The position numbers and the translations under genes were made by a program. Positions 44,501 to 59,500 of a stretch of DNA of 64,000 nucleotides are shown here, piece after piece (position 1 is the first letter of the stretch; each line of letters opens with the position of its first letter). Under the pieces are notes generated by a model. The model was not told the DNA's origin and did not search any database. It saw only the letters and a program-made list of their open reading frames with translations. The DNA is taken from positions 868,001 to 932,000 of the forward strand of contig NC_085124.1 of the NCBI RefSeq assembly GCF_030269925.1, in the 5' to 3' direction. Source of the stretch: Bombyx mori. Lineage: Eukaryota > Arthropoda > Insecta > Lepidoptera > Bombycidae.

Positions 44501-47500
44501 TGGCGCATGTTGTCGGCAAAATCAGGAGATTGGGCCTCGACGTGGCGCTCAGGAAGTTTCGAGGCCATGTGGTTACACAGGCCCCTGGAGAGTGCTACCT
44601 ATCGATGTCCATATTGTGGTTGGAGGCCTCCGTATCGTGGTCGGGGTGCAGTTGAAGTACCTCGGCCTCATTTTGAACAATCGTTGGACCTTCCGTGCAC
44701 ACTTTCAGAACCTGGTCCCTCGTTTGTTGGGGGTGGCCGGCGCGTTAAGCCGGCTTCTTCCCAACGTCTTGGGACCTGACCAGGTAACGCTTACCGTCGC
44801 TTATTGGCTTCAGGAACGCCAGAGGTGCAGCCATGTGGCTGCCCACCACTAAGACTTCGAGCACAATTGAGATGTCTACTTATTGTCTCAGTCTGAATGT
44901 ATTAGCATCATGATGTCTACGCCGTGTGGTCCCTTATTGTGTGCAATTGTGTTTCCCAGTGCATGGTCCCGATAACATCCTGTCAAAATTGGGAAATAAC
45001 AACCATAGAAGGAGTGGGAAATAGGAATAAAGGATACCACCCTTTACAAAAAAGTCTAGCAGCTAACAACGGTAGCCAGTGTGGTTACTGTTCGCCGGGA
45101 TGGGTTATGTCTATGTACAGGTAATTTAAAAAAGGTAACATAGTAATATTTACACGTTTATAATAATAATAATTACATTTGTTTACTCCACAATACAAAT
45201 AACTTTTCAATTAGTATGACATAAAAATTCTAATTCTAAACAATATTACAATATATAATACTGACACAGTGGAGATAAAAAGGCCGCAGCTCAGCTTTGT
45301 GATAGCTGAAACTATTGCATTTACCATGATTTATATAATTCCTTTCTTTTCTAATGAAAAGAAAAAATACTTTAGTTATTTGTTGGGTTTTTGAGAATCG
45401 TTGACGTAATTAAAGCTTTTATATCATCATCATTCTCCTGCTTTTTTCCCAGTCACCTGGGGTCGGCGCAACATGTTTTGTCCTTCTATGCTCCTCTATC
45501 ATGTACCATTTCTTCGCTCACTCCCCTCTTACACGTCATGTCGTCTTTCACGCAATCCATCCATTTCTTCTTAGGTCATCATTTTTAGTTACCAGTAAAA
45601 CGATAAAAGTAGTTTTAATGAGGTCAGCCATGTTTATGCTCCTACTGTGCTCTGTAACTTATATGTCAGCAGGAAGAATTAAAATAAGTGGAAACTACGG
45701 TATCAAAACCGGAATTTTGAATATTGTTTAGAAAAGTCCGGTGATACGGCCGGCAGACTTGTTTTAAGTGATGCGACTTAAAATTAGCAGTAAATTACGT
45801 TACAACGGTGTCTCTATCATGTCAATTAAGCGTTTCCTGATTGCTTTGCATGGACAAGAGTAACGTCCATTTTCCAAGAAATCAATGACTTGCAGAATAA
45901 AAAATATATATAATTTTTAAAACCACTTTCAGCCTTTTGCAGCAATACAAAGCCCCAAGAATGATAGAAATCGAAAAACTACTAGGGTCTAACGTCTGCA
46001 GATGTACTGGGTACAGACCAATTTTAGATGCCTTCAAATCTTTCGCTAAAGATGCTCCGAAAAATCTAATTTCTGATATTGAAGACTTAGTCATTTGTAA
46101 GAAGACCGGACAGCCTTGCGATAATCCATGCGATGAAGAAGATTGGTGCTTGGTGAATAAAGAGGACGCTGATGAGCCGAACACGATTAGGATAGAATTG
46201 TGTGACGGAAGACTTTTTTTTAAGGTTTTTAAAATAAGTGAAATTCTGCGACTATTGGTAACGGAGAATTATGATTCTTACCAACTTGTTTGGGGAAATA
46301 CGGCTAGAGGTTATTACATTTTTATTAAGGTTTTTTTAGATTCAGCAGTTGATATTATTAAGAAGGCTCATTAATTTGCTACTTTTTTTACATCAGACTT
46401 CAATTTATATTCAATATACCTTCAAAGTATTTTCATTTTTAGGTGCATATCCAACAGATGTGCGCGCCCAGCTATTAATAGATATAACGGGGGTAAATGA
46501 ATTAAAGGGATATTACTTGGATCAGAATCTGGTCATCAATGCTGGAACAACCTTGACTGAATTGATGAATATCTATAAAAAACTGTCAGAAAAAGAAGAG
46601 GACTTTCAATATTTAGACCGGTTTTATGAGCATTTGGAAATGGTAGCTCATGTTGCTGTCAGAAATGTAAGATCTAGTTACGATTGTAAATTTATTTTCT
46701 TTCGCTCGGTGGTGTTGTGGTTTGCAACCCTGACTGTTGGTCTATACGCCGAGAGTACGATTCCCACTTGGGGTAATAAAAATTTGATTAATGGTATTTA
46801 GTATTAGGTATTTATTTACTGTCAAAAGAGTGTCTCGCAAAGCATATATCAAGCCGATAATTATGGACAGTGTTCTATTAAAATAATCGATTCGCCAAAA
46901 TAAGTAATACTTGAACTTATAAACAAACTGTTATTCTGCCAACCCTTGAATTAGGTTTTACAGAAGGTGCAGTAATATGATTCGTAGTGAAAAATAAGGT
47001 TGGTCACATATCAAAGGATGCGATTTTTTATTTTATCAACGCACGAGATAGTAAAAATATTAAATAGAAAATCTAATTAGTGTACAAATTACTGTTAAAA
47101 TCCTAAGAATGCAGCAATTATAATAGATCAGGTTCTCCGCACTCAAAAAGTTCACGTGAAGTCAGCTAATTGAAATACAAACACATAAACACTCCACCAG
47201 CGCTGCTAGCCGACTCAGACTGTGTCGGCCCATCAGACAGATTCTTTTGTCTTTGCAATAAAGGTGAAGTTTATTACATCTTGGTAGCGTTTTTGAATCT
47301 GGCTATATAGTTGCATTTATTGTCATATTCATTGTTGAAATGAGTTGAGCGAATTTGATGTTATCCATCTAGTTCTAACGCATTTAATTGAATGAAGGGC
47401 TTAACGGTACTTTTGTTGTATACATTCAGGGCTGTCATTGAACAGTTGTAAAAATTCATAACTTAGTTTTTTAATAAAACTACTTATGAAAGATTAGATT

Positions 47501-50500
47501 TTTTTGTACATTTTTAACGTCTAAATTGCTTATACTGTATCCACTTTCGGTTTGATATTGTGGGACACCCTGTATTTCGAAATTTTATAAGTACATACTT
47601 ATCGTTCTCTTTGTATGTGTATTTAATATACTAATCATCATTATCCTGCCCTTCTCCCAGTTACCTGGGGTCAGCGCAACATGTTTTCTCCTTCCATACT
47701 CTTCTATCATATACCATTTCTTCGCTCACTCCCCTCTTACCCATATCGTCTTTCACGCAATCCATCCATTTCTTCTTAGGTCTACCTCTTCCTCTATATC
47801 CTTCCATATTCATAGTTAACATTTTCTTACCAACCTCATTTTCATTTCGTCTCATCACATGTCCATACCATCCCAAACGCGCACTTCTCAGCTTCTCTTT
47901 ATATCAATAAAATTATAATATAATTTAATTTACTAATTTTATAACAATAAAATACCGAAAACAGATCCCTAACATGAATTGCTAAAGTTGTGCAATTTTC
48001 TTTTCAGTTAGGCTGCATAGCCGGAAATCTGATGATAAAACATCAACATAATGACTTCCAATCCGACTTGTTCGTGATGTTCGAAACTGTTGGTGCACAA
48101 TTGACTCTTGGTATGTATCTACAGGGCGTCTTCTCGCATTAAAACTGTATAATCTCAAAACTCACTAAATTCTACAGGAGAGTTTTACGTTTAACATAAA
48201 TTATATTTTTAATATTAATCATCTTTGCAACATTTATTTTTTAGTTTTTACCAGATACGTTATCTATATTTTGAAGTAAGATAAAAATACGTATTAATTT
48301 TGTGAATAGTATTCAAAATATAGGTAAACTAAAAAAAAGATGTGTGGTGTCGTGGGACACCGGATAGGAACGAAGTTCCTTATTATAAAAGTATTAATTT
48401 TAAGTTTTATTCGAGGTTTAAAGAAAACAAAACTGAAGGTTTCGCAACAACCCACAGTCATTCGGTAACGTGCGAACTTATTGTGGTACACTTCATTCAC
48501 GGTTGTTTGCTTAAGAATTAGTGTATTGCGCAAACGAACGCTCTGAGATTGTGGTCAATGAATGAAAAAAAAATATGTAATTTTTTGTACGTTATTACAA
48601 AGTTAAGTCGTACAGTGTGTGCATTACTGATTTGTACGTTTTTACAAAGTTAAGTCTTCCACTGTGTGCATTACTAATAAAAATCTCATGTTACGAACGT
48701 TTTCCCCGGTTAGGGTACCCCTCCGCATCGTCCGATAAGGAGCATCGTTCCAAAAAAAACTAAAATTAAACTAAGCTCTTTTGACAGTATTTAGAGAGAA
48801 AAATACTGGTGATACCAAATGATTCCGCATATTAACTCAATTTCGAATATTTTTGGAAATTGTACACTTTTAATGTGAAAAGACGCAGCATCATACATTA
48901 AACGGCTTTAAAGAATTAATCTGAAGTGGTGATCAGATGAAAGGGACGGTACAAAATGAATGCTACTGCATGTTTATACGTAGGATTAAGGCAACAATTT
49001 CGTTCGGACAATGTCTCCTTCTAATTAGAATGAGCGTTGGCTTGCTTCGCGGCCTGAAGCATCTGCCACTAGTACCTAATTCCTAACTTTCTGATGTCTA
49101 TTTCTAACTACTTCTTAGTGGATAACAAATGTGTAAGTCTAGTCGTGAAACTAGGGAGTCTATACCAGTCATCATTCTTGTCGAACCCGTCGCTTGCGAC
49201 GAAGGGCTGGGCGAGTAAATTCACTTACATACACAACCCACGAAGTTCCTCGCCGGATCTTCTCAGTGGGTCACGTATCCGATCCGGCGATAGATTCTGC
49301 GAAGCATTGCTCTTGTTAGGGTTAATGTTAGCAACGTCATCAGGTTTGAGGATGAAATACGGGTGTTAATGTTTGAAAATCATCGAATTCTTGAAACTGC
49401 TAGCGTGCGCCCGTTGATGGAAATATGGCAAAGGCCTGTTCCGAAGTATCAATAATAACTGTACCAAATTCCATCATAATAAATCTCATGGTTTAAGCAT
49501 GCTTTAATGAGATACATACTGAGATACATACTGGTGGTAGGACCTGTTGTGAGTCCGCGCGGGTGGGTACCACCACCCTGCCTATTTCTGCCGTGAAGCA
49601 GTAATGCGTTTCGGTTTGAAGGGTGGGGCAGCCGTTGTAACTATACTTGAGACCTTAGAACTTGTCTCAAGGTGGGTGGCGCATTTACGTTGTGGATGTC
49701 TATGGGCTCCAGTAACCACTTAACACCAGGTGGGCTGTGAGCTCGTCCACCCATATAAGCAATAAAAAAAAAAAAAACTCATCTTTATTTACATAGAAGA
49801 TATTTGTTTTTTTTTCCATTTAGATGTGTAACATATTTTATGTAGAAAGATTCTAAAAGGCCGTTGAACTTGGGAGTTTTTCTTGATTAACAAATAACCA
49901 AACATTTAAGGCGTAGTAGGCAATGTAGTATGTAAGTAGCAGTATGGTAGTAATTGCGATAAACGTAGTAGGGGCTCATAGCCTATTGTAGTCAAGTCAT
50001 TACCGGAGTCCATAGATATCACATTACCACCATTCAACTTGGAACAAGGGTCCAAATCTCACTTTTTTCCTCTTTAAGCTGATATCCTTGAAAGACTATG
50101 TCAGCGTAACCCTAACATGTAGGTGAGCTCTCGGGGCTCAAATCTGGAGGCGTTGCTTAACTCTCGCCTTAGCAAAAGCAGCGCTTTACAGAATCTACCA
50201 TCGGATCAGAAACGCAACCCATTGAGAAGGTCCGGCGAGAAACTCTGTGCGAGTGGGCTATGTCTATGGGTTATAACTCTCAATAATGGTTTAGCGGCTG
50301 CCTCACCCTATAAATGATAAGAAACTAATACAACTGCCTCTATACAACCAAGATTAAAACTTACCTGGTGTAAACATAATTTTGTAGTCCCCAATTTATT
50401 TAGTACAGCGTCCCATGCTAACCGTGGTGCTGTTGCTTACCGCCTATCCTTTTTTGTTCTATCCACAGTAACAGGACAAGGTAAATCAAGAATGGTAACT

Positions 50501-53500
50501 ATGGGAGAATTCCTGCAGACAAACATGCGAGGAACGGTTATATTAAACGTTATGTTGCCTCCTTTGAATAAGACCTATTTGGTTACAACTATGAAGGTAA
50601 TTTTAAATGTGATTTCACTTGTAGTGTGAACAAAAACTGGTTAAGTAACGATATCATACATTTTCAGATAATGCCTAAATCCCAAAATGCGCACGCTATA
50701 GTCAATGCTGGTTTTCTATACAAATTAGCCAATAATTCGATAGTCACTCAAGCCAGGATCGTCTACAACGGCATCTCACCGACATTCGTAAGGGCTTTAG
50801 GAACCGAGAATTTCCTAATCGGAAAACCGTTGTTTAAAAACGAAACTCTTCAGTCGGCTTTGAACATTTTGAAGAAGGATCTGAACGCCACTGAAATGCC
50901 TCCCGAACCAAGCCCAGCGTATAGACAGCAGCTGGGTTTGGCAATGTTTTATAAGGTAAGTTTAGTTATTCAATGATTCATGTCAATGTGTCAGCGTGGA
51001 TTTGATGGTGGGGTAAAGCCAAACCGGTAATTTTTTCAACATATATTGAATACATGTTACGTCAATTTAAAGAAATCTAATTAGAAAGTTATTTAGTTTA
51101 TTGGTAAAATTTTTGGGCCTGGGTCCAAACCTCCCATGTGGGATTGGGCTGCGACTGCGAACCGCGTGCCTAAGGATATTTTTAGCGCCCTACCGCACTA
51201 ATTCTACTCCACTGCACTCTTAAAGCCGACGTCTGATCTCCACCCGGGGTCAGAACCTGGTCAGAGTAAGGGGGCTCCCGCGGTCAACTACAACCAGGCT
51301 CGCGGTGCCACCCCGAGAACGCCCGATCAACGACGCCGGTCTCCGCGGTACGGCGACTCCATCAGGCTGCCCGGGCGATGCCGTTGATGTTCTGGGATAC
51401 TCCGCTGAGTCAGAACGTGATACACCGCCAACCGGGTTGCTCTTCGACAGTATGTTCGGCGACGACAGCGACGACGACAATGCGGACCGCATCCGCAGCC
51501 GCCGACGCGTCGTCCCGTCCTCCTGGTGCCAGCGCGCTAGTGTGACGGTAGCGTGCAGCGCAGGACCGACCCTCTCAGGTCGCCCCGTGACCATCATCGG
51601 GAGTAGTTTATAGGAAACTAAATTAACGTGATCAGGAAAACTGCGAAGTATTCTAAACGTCGGAGTTAATGAAATAACAATAAAAAACGCGAGATTAAAC
51701 CTTAAAAGTAAACGTGAACCGTATAAAAAGCTATTAGCTAGCTAGCTTTAAGAAGAAAGGAGAAAGGTTTTGAAGTCGTCTTGGTCTAAAGGATAAGACG
51801 TCCGGTTCGTTTGTATTTAGCGATGTATCGGTGTTCGAATCCCTCAGGCGGGTACCAATGTCTCTGACGAAATACGTACTTAACAAATTTTGCGATTGAC
51901 TTACATGATGAAGGAATGAATCGATCGAGCGATCGTGTAATAAAAATGAAACCCGCAAAATTATAATTTGCATAATAACTGGTGGTAGGATCTCTTGCGA
52001 GTCCGCACGGGTAGGTACCAACCGCCCTGCCTATTTCCGCCGTGAAGCAGTAATGCGTTTCGGTTTGAAGGGTGGGGCAGCCATTGTGACCATACTGAGA
52101 TCTTAGAACTTATATCTCAAGGTGGGTGGCGGCATTTACTTTGTAGATGTCTATGGGCTCCAGTAACCACTTAACACCAGGTGGGCTGTGAATTCGTCCA
52201 CCTATCTAAGCAATTAAAAAAAAACCTTAAGTTTATATGAAGTTAAATTTACCATCCGAAACATATTAAAATCACAATTATCTGCTAACAGTCTGTTTGA
52301 ATGTAATTAAGGTACTAAATCGTTCTGATTAAAATCAGGAACAGAATAGTTTATAAAACAAATCGAATTGTACCGAGCACTATCAGATGTGCCGTTGGCA
52401 TTGATATCATTAATAACATAATCGGGATCAGTTAAAACAATGGAATTAATACGACTTCCCTACTGCATCCGTAGCTTGTAAGTGTGATGGGAAACATTAT
52501 CACAACGTCATTTTTATTAGTACGTATTAACTTTATTCTTATTCTTCTTCTTAGTCGAATACTTCGTGGCTGAAGGTCGTGTCCTTGAAAGCCCTTCGTG
52601 GCTCTTTGTACCCTCAGCTTCCATTTGCTTCGGTTTTCGGCTTCTCTCAGGGCGTTGGTAACAGAGAGTCCAGTGAGCGCAGTTAGTATCCTGATCCTCT
52701 CATGTGTGTCTCAGTGATTCCCAATATTTTTAGGTCATAGTGCGCTTGCTCTTTATCAATGATTTCTTTTTTCCCTGGTTGAATCATGCTCCGATAACTT
52801 TATTACGTACTATTAAACAATCAGGCAACAAACATGGCGCGGGTGAAGATAAATTTCGTTCGAGACAAACTAGTTATATGACTAATTCAGCTCGTGCTTT
52901 GACCTCATTACTGTTAAATTTCGTTATTTTGTCTATTTCACTAAATCATAGACCAAAACGGAATTGATGGTGGTATTAATACGTACATATAAATGATACA
53001 AGCCGTGTAGTGCGCGTGGCCAGTATCGCAAATCACAAAAAATTTAAACATTATAGTCAAAATGGTTGACGCACCGTCTTTTTTTTTCCTACCTAAGCCG
53101 ATGGTCTAGAGCAGGGGTAGGCAACGCGGCGCCCCTGATCGATTTTTTATGCGCCCTCGCTGGACTAATGTAAATGTATGATAGCCAGAGCGATTTATTA
53201 TTTACTCTTGTCAAACGGCGATATACAGCAAGTAGTCAGTTGAGTTTAGGATTGTGCATAGATTAGCAGTTTGCTAACCTTGAGCGTATCTAATAACACG
53301 CACGTATGTTTTGTTAGTGTGTGATCATATTTCGAATAGACCACGCGTAGACCGTGCATTTAAAACTGCCAAGTAATCCGAAATAATTATTTTCTTTCAA
53401 TACCGGACAAAGCTTAATGACTCACATTTAGATAATAGTTTAAGGACCGGGAACTCTAAATATATCCCCAATTATAAGAAATTAGCTGAAAACATGGACA

Positions 53501-56500
53501 CCCAAGTTTCACACTGAATTATAATATGTATCATTATGTATGACACCTACAAAATAAAGTTATAAAAAATTTGTTTTTTTTTAATGCCTATTGATACCTG
53601 TTGATTATCTGTAAAATATCATAATAAAATAAATAAAATATCATAAACGTCACCGGGCTAGTGTCTGAGCTCACAAGGCTCAAACCTGTCAATGTTGCTA
53701 ACTTGAACCCTAGCAAGAGCCGTGCTTCGCAGAATCTACCACCGAATCCGAAACGCAACCCACTGAGAAGATCCGGCGAGAAACTCAGTGGGCTGTGTCT
53801 GTGGGTTAATTAACTCGCCGAGCCCTTCGTCGCAAGCGACAGGTTCGACGAGAACGATTACCAGTAACACACTGTCGTAATATAACCCACACAGTTACAG
53901 CAGCATTAGTTTACAATAAAATACAAAAGAATAATGTTATTGTAGACCTAAATCTAGAGAGACGGGAGCCATCGAGAAATAGCTGCCGTTCGATTTAGAT
54001 TTGAATATTAAATTTACTTTTCGCGTCTAAATATTCATTTTAATATCATCTAACAAAGCACTCACATAAACTAGTAATTTCGTATGGAAAAATAGAAATA
54101 TTCCCAAAAGACATTAAATATTCCTGATTCAGCGTGTACTAAATTATATTAGGCTCTTTTTTGTATTGTCGTTACGTTAAAGATCTAATTAAGTTATGTT
54201 CTTATCTAACGACAACGATCCATCAGGTTGGTCGGTTGAATTTTACTAGTGGGACGTGATCAAATTCTTTTACAGGGTCTCTTATATTTTTGTCCATCAA
54301 ACAACATAAATCCGAGGTATCTCTCTGGAGCTACATTTCTCCGTAAGGCAAGACCTTTATCACGTGGAGAGCAAAATTATGAAACAAATGCTGCACTTTG
54401 GCCTTTAAATCAGCCAATCCCAAAGTTAGAATCGTTGGTGAGTTTTAAAAATATTTGCTTAAAAGTTATATAAGGCATTCTGAGACATTATAAATTTACA
54501 GACGAAAATTACGGACGTGAGTTTGTTCACTTTGAGATCAATTGACATTTCAATAACATTAAAATATCGAAATTAGGGCCCACAAAACTGAAATGCGTGT
54601 ATTTGTAAGCTGATTTTATTGCTGACTAGCTGACCCGGCAGACTTCGTAGTGCCTCAATCGATAAATAAAAGACCCAAACTTTTATATAAAATAAACTTA
54701 AAACAAACAAAGGAATCCGTCCGCCGGGGGACACATCAGAGGGAAAATCAAAATTGTTAATCTTATTTTATTCCGAGCATTTTCATATTTATCTACCTTT
54801 TAAACCTTCTCTGGACTTTTACCAATAACTCAAGACTAAAATTAGCCAAATCGGTCCAGCCGTTCTCGAGTTTTAGCAAGACTAACGAACAGCAATTCAT
54901 TTTTATATATATAAAGATAAAGATTGCATTTGTCACTATAACTTGATACGAGATGATTTCAAATTGGACTAACGCATTAACTATTATTAGGCTAACATAC
55001 ATACGACATATTTACTAACCAAGCGGGTTCATTAAATTATTCAATAAGCCCTTACATCAATTTATTACCCTTATGTCTCTTTGCTATAATTAATTTTATT
55101 ATAATAAAATGCTAAAATCATGTTTATTCAAAAAACTAACTACATCTGTGGATCAGTACTGTAGTACGTAATGTATTCCTAAATGTTGTAATTATTATAA
55201 CATTTAATTTTGATGAGATGAGCTGAGTTTTTTTTGAGATCACAAGAAGATTTGTTGTTTTATCAACATAGAAAATGTTTACTAATTATTTAAAAACTTG
55301 ATAATATCTATTTATGCAGTTACAGAATTTCCAAATTATTTTCAGATACAATGTGCAGGTGAAGCAGAGTATGTGGATGACATACCCTCGCTACCTTATG
55401 AAGTATTTGGTGCGTTCGTTTTAAGTACTGTTGCTCTGGGACAGATCGCCTCTATAGACGCTTCAGAAGCTTTGGTGAGTAGGTATATTTATTATATTCA
55501 TTTTTCTTTCAAATCCCGAGTCATCATAAAATATTTTATCTCGATTCCGATCCGGTAGTAGATTCATTCGCGAAGCAATTGCTCTTGAGTTGTTAGGTCT
55601 CCTTCGGAGGCGCTCGGGCAGCTGTTAGCAAATCCCACCCCTCCTGGCTGAGCCTTTGCTCGCCCACCTGTCCTGGTGAAACTGGAAAGGCCTTCGGGCC
55701 ACCAGTAATCTCTCAATCATAAAAAAAAAAAAAATATATTTTATCATGTCATTAGTACTTCTATGTGTCTATTTTTTATATTATGACAAGTCTTTTCCAT
55801 TTCATAATTAATTTTGTTTATATTAAAAAAATCGATAAAAAATCCATCCTTTCTTCGCACAGAAAATGAAAGGAGTTATAGCATTCTACACGGCTAAAGA
55901 CATTCCTGGAAAAAATTCGTTCATTCCAAAAGAAGAGTATAATACGTCAGATGAAGAGATTCTTTGTTCTGGGGACGTCAAATACTATAATCAACCTTTG
56001 GGGATAATTGTAGCTGAACTTCAACATATCGCTATAGTCGCTGCTAAAAGTGTTAAAGTCAAGTATACAAATATCCGGAAACCAGTACTAGATATTAGTG
56101 ATGCTATAAAAGACCCAAAGAGAAATTCAATACTAGTCTCTGTAGACGCAACGACTAGAGGTCATGATACCAGACAAGTTGTCAAAGGAAACGCCACTAT
56201 TTATGGGCAATACCACTTTAGTATGGAAATTTTAGTTTGTGTAACGCTTTCAACTGAAGAAGGATTACAGGTCTATCCTTCTGTCCAAAATATGGATGGT
56301 GTGCAGGCTGTGATATCAAAAGCTTTGAATTTAGACGCTAATAGGTAAGGCTTATGAATTATATTCTAACCACTCGATATACAGGTGTGCAGCATTTTTG
56401 AGGTAGATCTCTGTAGAACCAAGCTTGCAGAACGAGGTAGCGACTTTCAAAGACGGTTTCCTCATCTCCACATTAAGCCGTCAACGTCGGTCACAGGGTG

Positions 56501-59500
56501 ACGTTAGGAATCTCACTTGATCATGACCCCTTTAAGTACTTCGGTTTCCTCCATTTGTTAACCGATGTCGGAAATCTAATTAGACGACGTGTAAGCTGCT
56601 TTGCACCGGTCTTGCGATAGAGCAGCTGGGTGACGGTATTGCTTGTCAAAGTTTCTGCAAGCGTCGATTCTAATCCAAGGGTATGAGTTAGTGGACCCAT
56701 TTTGGCAAATTTCGCCTAGCCCATTGATCGAACGAGTTAATGGTTGTCATGACTCATGTCGTTGACGAGCACCAGCTTGGCTTGGTCTGCCTCGGTCGAG
56801 TTCTGCTTCATCCTAAGACTGAATGATTGTTGAGCCACAGAAAGCTTTAGTCATTTTTTCAACATTCCTCGCCTACCATACTTAGATTTACTATTTTTGA
56901 AAATTAAAGATTCAAATTTTTTGATATAGACAAGTGTTGAGTGCAGGTTTTGTATTTTAATGGTGCGTTTTATTCAATTGATTACAGGATAGACATAAAA
57001 GTCCGACGCTTAGGAGGTTCTTACGGTATCAAGGTCACGAGGTCCAACCAAGTAGCTGTGTCGTGCAGTTTGGTATCATTCAAATTGAACAGGCCATGTC
57101 GCTTCGTACTTCCACTCTCAACTACTACAAGAGCTTACGGAAAGAGATTTCCGTGTATTGCTGATATGGAAGTAATTATTTATTCATATATTTCGTCGTT
57201 TCACTTACATTATGTTAAATTTGTAATCAGAGAAAAACCCGGGATTGAGTTTTGTTAGTTTCTGCTCGATAAACTATCAGCCGATATCTAGATCTGTTTT
57301 TTTTTTTAATTGCTAAATGGGTGGACGAGCTCACAGCCCACCTGGTGTTAAGTGGTTACTGGAGCCCATAGACATTTACGACGTAAATGCGCCACCCACC
57401 TTGAGATATAAGTTCTAAGGTCTCAAGTATAGTTACAACGGCTGACCCACCCTTCAAACCGAAACGCATTACTGCTTCACGGCAGAAATAGGCAGGGTGG
57501 TGGTACCCACCCACGCGGAGGTCCTGCCACCAGTAATTACGCAAATTATAATTTTGCGGGCTTCATTTTTATTACACGGTGTTATTCCTTCACCGTGGAA
57601 GTCAATCGTGAACATTTGTTGAGTACGTATTTCATTAGAAAAATTGGTACCCGCCTGAGATTCGAACATCGCTCAACACGAATGCATCGGACGCCTTATC
57701 CGTTAGGCAGCGACGACTTCAAAACTGTTTGGACGTAAAGTCATAAACAGGCGGACTATCGTATTAACATAAATATAGTATAATAATAGAGTATTCGACT
57801 TTGGCCGAGTCACAAATCGGGATAAAATTTTAAATTAAAAATACTATGTTAAAAATTATCTTTGTGCCAAATTGTGTTTGTGCGACACAGGTCGGCGTGT
57901 TCTAAAGGAACTGTTTGCTGTGCTGCCGCCATGAGTTCGAATGATATTTCACCGCCAATAAGAACTTACATTGTATTATCCTTTTCAGAAATTTTAATGT
58001 TGCATAATATTAGAAAAACCTAAACCGTTTTATATAATTCGGTAGGTTTTAAATACACTTTTTTTTCAAGGCTGGAATAAACCGAAGTGGAATAATTCAA
58101 TACTTAAATTTCAAATTGTACGAAGACAATGGTTATAAAGTAAATGAGATCATACCTTCAATCAGTAGAGATGTTTATAATAACTGCTATGAAAAATCTA
58201 CGTGGTCATTTCAGTGTATTAATACAATCACCGATACTGCTAAAAACAGCTGGTTCAGAGCACCTGGTGAGTTTCTTTAATATTCTACTTAGGTACGGAA
58301 ATATGAGATTATGTCTAAGATACAAGACAGATGCTTTGTTGCGTTGGTACGCGCACCGCTCTAATCAACCGTCATTTTTTTCCAGGCACACTAGAGGCTG
58401 TGTCATTCGTTGAATTATTCATGGACAGAATTGCCTACGAAGCAAATTTAGATCCTATAGAATTAAGGCTTGCTAACTTAGATCCAGAACATAAAGATCT
58501 AAGAGAAATGCTTGACACTTTAATGAAGGAATCCAAATATAAAGAACGAAGAAAAGCAGTTGAAATTTTTAATAAGAATAACAGATGGCTGAAAAAGGGA
58601 TTGCGTTTTAGTTTCTTGAAATGGGCTAGCACTATTGCCCCTTATTTTGATGTAAATATATCAGTTTATCATGTAGACGGTACTGTGTCATTGACCCATG
58701 GCGGAATAGAAATGGGTCAAGGTATAAACACAAAAGCAGCACAGATCTGTGCGTATTTTCTAAAAGTCCCGTTAGAAAAAGTTCAAGTTAAAGCAACGAA
58801 TACCAATACCTGTCCCAACAGCTCTATTACTGCTGGTAGCTTTACGATACTTAGTATAGGAATAGGTGTTGAGAGGAGTTGCAAAGATTTGTTGCAGAGA
58901 TTGGAACCGATCAGATCCAAAATGCCTTATGCCACGTGGCAAGAATTGATAGCCAAAGCGTTTGAAGAAAATGTTGATTTACAAGCTCACGGCTTCGTAA
59001 ATAGGAATGATGTTGTTGCACAAAAATATAATATTTACGGTATAACACTGTCTGAAGTTTTAATTGATGTACTTACCGGAGAATATGAAGTGCTTCGAGT
59101 AGATATACTGGAGGATGTCGGTCAAAGTGTCAGTCCCGAGATTGATGTTGGACAAGTAAGTTATAGAATTGAGAATATTTTACTGGTGGTAGGACCTCTT
59201 GTGAGTCCGCGCGGGTAGGTACCACCACCCCGTGTGTTTCTACCGTGAAGCAGTAATGTGTTTCGGTTTGAAGGGTGGGGCAGCCGTTGTAACTATACTT
59301 GAGATCTTAGAAATCATATCACAAGGTGTGTTGCGCATTTACGTTGTAGATGTTTATGGGCTCCAGTAACCACTTAATGCCAGGTTTTTTTTTTATTGCC
59401 CTTGTAGGCAGACGAGCGCACGGCAAACCTGATGGTTAGTGGTTACCGTCGCCCATGGACCTCAGCAATTCCAGGGGCAGAGCCAAGCCGCTGCCTACCG

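Larger units (their letters stand above)
35519..46309 (+). other. AOX: Aldehyde oxidase B exons 1-4: two [2Fe-2S] domains
   Basis: Starts [10 protein letters not shown]. Cluster ligands sit at the same residue numbers as in A: C42, C47, C50 ([14 protein letters not shown]), C68, C108, C111 (QCGYCSPGW) and C143, C145 (NVCRCTGYR). Intron 1 (6.6 kb) is large because it holds an RTE LINE, a DNA transposon and four Bm1 segments. Intron 2 holds a deleted mariner, a Helitron-like element and an R1-clade fragment. Confidence 0.88.
46443..50955 (+). other. AOX: Aldehyde oxidase B exons 5-8: FAD domain
   Basis: [16 protein letters not shown] in exon 5, IAGNLMIK at 325-332 in exon 6, NVMLPPL in exon 7 and [15 protein letters not shown] with LIGKPL in exon 8. 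Intron 7 is only 71 bases, so exons 7 and 8 are nearly contiguous. Confidence 0.87.
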
